Shown here: one piece after another, positions 5,374-5,379 of the stretch
Position numbering within the stretch: the stretch's first letter is position 1
How the letters are laid out: each line of letters starts with the position of its first letter
Source of the DNA: Gammaproteobacteria bacterium
GTDB lineage: Bacteria > Pseudomonadota > Gammaproteobacteria > Pseudomonadales > Azotimanducaceae
Direction: 5' to 3'
Assembly: GCA_026706425.1 (NCBI GenBank)
Contig: JAPOYW010000084.1
Coordinates: 1 to 5,379, forward strand
Length of the DNA stretch: 5,379 bases
Program-made: the position numbers and the translations under genes
The notes under the pieces: generated by a model
What the model was told of the DNA's origin: nothing
The model's input: the letters and a program-made list of their open reading frames with translations, nothing else
Database searches by the model: none

Positions 5374-5379
5374 TTTCTT

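Overview
The window looks like a bacterial chromosome segment of moderate-to-high GC. It contains two unrelated blocks, both read on the minus strand. Codon use, a lipobox-type signal peptide and a Shine-Dalgarno site all point to bacteria. No sequence here fixes the taxon. Long FG-GAP lipoproteins and this subtype of REP-associated transposase occur in Gammaproteobacteria, Myxococcota-like and Planctomycetes-like genomes, so a free-living high-GC Gram-negative is the safest reading.

Positions 1-3287 (minus) hold the 5' part of one very large gene, cut by the left edge of the window, with 1095 codons visible and no stop. The product is a predicted lipoprotein. Its order is: signal peptide with lipobox Cys25, Gly/Ser-rich tether, an unrecognised N-terminal beta-rich domain with an EF-hand-like loop, two Ig/cadherin-like domains, then at least eleven FG-GAP/VCBS calcium-loop repeats forming one or more beta-propellers. 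The long open frames on the plus strand here are antisense shadows of its Asp/Gly/Val-rich repeats.

Positions 3288-3635 are a spacer with the ribosome binding site of the lipoprotein gene, an interrupted palindrome, and a small 59-codon minus ORF that may be the tail of a gene broken by the next block.

Positions 3642-5373 form a discrete, more GC-rich element bounded by a perfect 33-bp inverted repeat. The match extends imperfectly to 39 bp and reaches the window edge. Inside is one intact gene for a REP-associated tyrosine (Y1, HUH) transposase with HFH and YxxxNPVRA motifs and an unusual C-terminal extension. Between gene and right repeat lies a three-copy 20-bp tandem array (TGTCCGGAACTCCGAATTCA). 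A single related 15-mer lies in inverted orientation between the gene's 3' end and the left repeat. The layout, REP-like end / transposase / inverted REP-like end plus a nested second inverted motif, is that of a 'REPtron'-type unit and is the most interesting part of the window. The lipoprotein and the transposase show no functional link; they appear to be neighbours because the element inserted here.
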